Below, in pieces: positions 61,896 through 64,000 of a DNA stretch of 64,000 nucleotides. A program made the translations under genes and the position numbers. Positions within the stretch are counted from its first letter, which is position 1. Every line of letters starts with the position of its first letter. The DNA is from Lunularia cruciata (lineage: Eukaryota; Streptophyta; Marchantiopsida; Lunulariales; Lunulariaceae): the NCBI GenBank assembly GCA_948567375.1, contig OX419759.1, positions 59,001,493-59,065,492 on the forward strand. The letters run 5' to 3'. The notes under the pieces were generated by a model that did no database searches, had not been told where the DNA came from, and saw nothing but the letters and a program-made list of their open reading frames with translations.

Positions 61896-62466
61896 TGTAA
61901 TGTTTCAAGGACAAAAGAAACAAAAGACTTCATCCCTCAACACTCCAATGTCCCAAAGGAGCACCTTTCCTTTAATAAATAGCAAAGATGATCCACTCAA
62001 AGAGACCTACACCCTTTGATCAAATACAAGGATTGGTGACATATCAACAAGCTCCATCCTTAGACCAGCTACAAAGATTGGTGACATGTTTATCCTTATT
62101 CTATTTGGTTGGTCAAACAAGTTTGATCAAAGGGAATCTTTGAAGAATCTTCTTATAAGAAACTCAAAACAACATGGGTGAGATACCATTGGAAAGCTTT
62201 CAACAAGATAAATAAGGAAGACAAAGTAACAACTATTTTATTGGAGGGGAAGGAATATTTCATCTTTTGAGGCCTCATTCATTTGTTTAGTCCTCCAAAA
62301 TTAACTTTGAAGTTTTAGGATATTTTTGGACTCTTCTTTATTAGTAGAAGTACTCTTTTGGTGAGAACTCTAAATAATTTACTTAGACCACCATATATAA
62401 CATCCTTCAAGATATTACCAAGCCAATTTTCATCGCTCCATAATATATCTAGGTAATGGTATTACA
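61896..62466 (-). repeat. Solo LTR of the B/D chromovirus family (571 bp)
   Basis: The minus strand starts TGTAATACC and ends AACATTACA, with the shared core (CACCAAAAGAGTACTTCTACTAATA and GGTGCTCCTTTGGGACATT). It lacks the ~168-bp internal repeat of the LTRs at 9,720 and 19,572, which accounts for the length difference. No internal region lies on either side. Flanks are ATGAG on the left and ATGGA on the right, so a target-site duplication is at best imperfect. Confidence 0.8.
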
Positions 62467-62499
62467 ATGGATGGGTTTGCTTGCAAGGTAGGGTTCAAG

Positions 62500-63040
62500 G
62501 TTTAAAAAATTATAAAAATAAGGTTCACACACATGACAAGAAAACATACTGCATTTTGGATTTGACAATAAGAATTTTACATTTTGGATTAGACAACAAC
62601 AAATTGATAGGCAGCAATTAAGAGCTTTAGACTAGAAAGCCTAAGCATAGAGACCAAGAGAGAGAAAAATTAATTTATGTTAGGATAGGGGTATTGTATT
62701 CCGAGACATATCTTCAAGCCAAGCACATCCAAGTCAGCCCCTTAAATCCCTTTGACAATAGCTCTAACCTGAGATTCCTAGAACCATATCCACTTGACTT
62801 GGATCATCTTGTTTCAAGTTTGTGATAATCAATAAGCCACTAACCTTTGTTGATGTCTTCTATATTTGGGGAGTCCCAACACTTCTCATAGTAAAGGATG
62901 TTAGCCATTCTTCCTAAGTTTTCTCAAGCAAGCTGCAGAAGCTCTACTCTCAAATTGCATTGTTCCCTTGAATTTCACTTATTCCATGATTTTCAGAATT
63001 GGCCTACTCTAAGGATTTTCTTATTGTTCACATCTCAAAC
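62500..63040. other. No gene recognised
   Basis: About 0.5 kb after the solo LTR with no supported feature. Confidence 0.4.
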
Positions 63041-63485
63041 TAAAACTCTATAGTTCTCCCTCAAACTTGATATTTGGACTCTAGGGTTATCCTTCTTTTG
63101 AATGTCTAAACCCGCACCTCACCCCCAATTTCTGCACTATGTGGTTCTCCCTCAAACTTGATTTCTGAACATTCCAGTTTTCCTTCTTTGGAATGTGCCC
63201 TCTTGCACCTCACCCTCAATTTCTACACTCTATTATTCTCCCTCAAACTTGATTTCTAGACTTTATAGTTGTCCTTTGATTGAATGTGCACTCCCGCACT
63301 TCACTTCTGATTTCTACACTCTATGGTTGTGATGTTGTTGGATGTGCCCTCTGGCACCTCACTCTTGATATCTACACTCTGCATTTGTTGTTTTGATGAA
63401 TATGCACTCTCATACTTAATGCCCAATTTCTACATTCTGCAGTTGTACTTCTTTTGATTGTGCCCTCCCGCACCTCAATCATTCT
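63041..63485 (+). repeat. Irregular tandem repeat, unit about 60-70 bp
   Basis: Five to six divergent copies built from TTTCTACACTCT, a GTTNTCCTTCTTTTGAATGTG stretch and CCCTCCCGCACCTCAC. The longer motif CTCCCTCAAACTTGATTTCT is interspersed in the first copies, giving a higher-order unit of about 115-120 bp. It is too degenerate for an exact count by eye. Confidence 0.6.
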
Positions 63486-64000
63486 CTCACCACTCTCATG
63501 ATTTCTAGCAAAAACTAAGCTTAAGAATTGAGATTTCTCAAAACCTCTCCTGGTTTCCTTCTTTCTATTTTCTACTCCCTCCTAGCCCCTCTCTATCCCA
63601 CACCTCTCCCAATGCCTCCTCACAATTTTTTGCTCCTTTCCTAGATTTAGAAATACAATTCTCTCTCCATCCATCTTTTCTCTCCGGGTTCTCCTTCTCA
63701 AAAAATTTCCTCTATCTCCTCTCACAGATGTTTACATTCCTAATTTTGTCTCCCTTTCACAGATTGTCAATCTCCCTATTTGTTGTATTTCTCATGACTT
63801 TTATCTCCCCCAAATTTTTCTCCTTCCCCTCAATGTAAGTATGGCATATGATTTCACTCTCCCAAAATCTCATGTGTTTTGTTAACCAATTTTCTACCTC
63901 ATAAATATTATCAATGGATTCATGCATGGAATACTTCTAAGGATTGGTGGCATTTAGAATCTAAACAATACTAGGACCTTGAACATGCACACCTATTTCC
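63486..64000. other. No gene recognised; pyrimidine-rich
   Basis: The plus strand is strongly C/T rich (TCTCC and CTCCC runs) to about 63,830. No coding sequence is supported before the window ends. Confidence 0.4.

Overview
The window looks like nuclear DNA of a land plant or close streptophyte relative. The evidence is a plant-type alpha-N-acetylglucosaminidase with 19 exons, a mitochondrial-type chaperonin-60 with 18 exons ending in GGM repeats, LTR retrotransposons primed by initiator-Met tRNA, and a plant-type TTTAGGG motif. Short introns and the mix of repeats would suit a bryophyte, but nothing seen here fixes the species.

Layout. 1-24 kb is a nest of decayed LTR retrotransposons. Pol remnants of an Athila/Tat-like Ty3 element (1-3.8 kb) are followed by a purine-rich coiled-coil region (4.1-6.6 kb). 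A chromovirus tail with its 3' LTR follows (7.65-10.46 kb). Next come a short cytosine-methyltransferase remnant (10.5-10.8 kb) and a minus-strand gag-protease-RT remnant (10.9-12.1 kb). A nearly complete minus-strand chromovirus (12,724-18,362) sits inside a second plus-strand chromovirus, which ends with an LTR at 20,321. An integrase tail carrying a PHD finger follows (20.3-20.8 kb). 24.2-26.1 kb is AT-rich and empty.

26.4-42.7 kb is the gene island. NAGLU (27,367-35,395) and mitochondrial HSP60 (38,052-42,678) are both on the plus strand, and both reconstruct to open frames with consistent splice phases. They have no evident functional link: one acts in glycan turnover in the vacuole or apoplast, the other in mitochondrial protein folding.

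42.7-64 kb is again repeat-rich. It holds several copies of a non-LTR retrotransposon with an N-terminal C2H2 finger, a reverse transcriptase and a C-terminal restriction-like endonuclease (44.7-45.6, 50.1-53.3 and 54.3-55.6 kb, plus tail fragments at 26.2 and 49.3 kb). It also holds an inverted pair of LTR ends, a decayed chromovirus integrase, a decayed Ty1/copia element, a solo LTR inside a short tandem array, and an irregular repeat at 63.0-63.5 kb.

Most notable are the RLE-type non-LTR family, the methyltransferase and PHD-integrase remnants that may come from one unusual LTR retroelement, and perfect heat-shock-element arrays in the LTRs of the nested chromovirus. All positions and alignments were read by eye.
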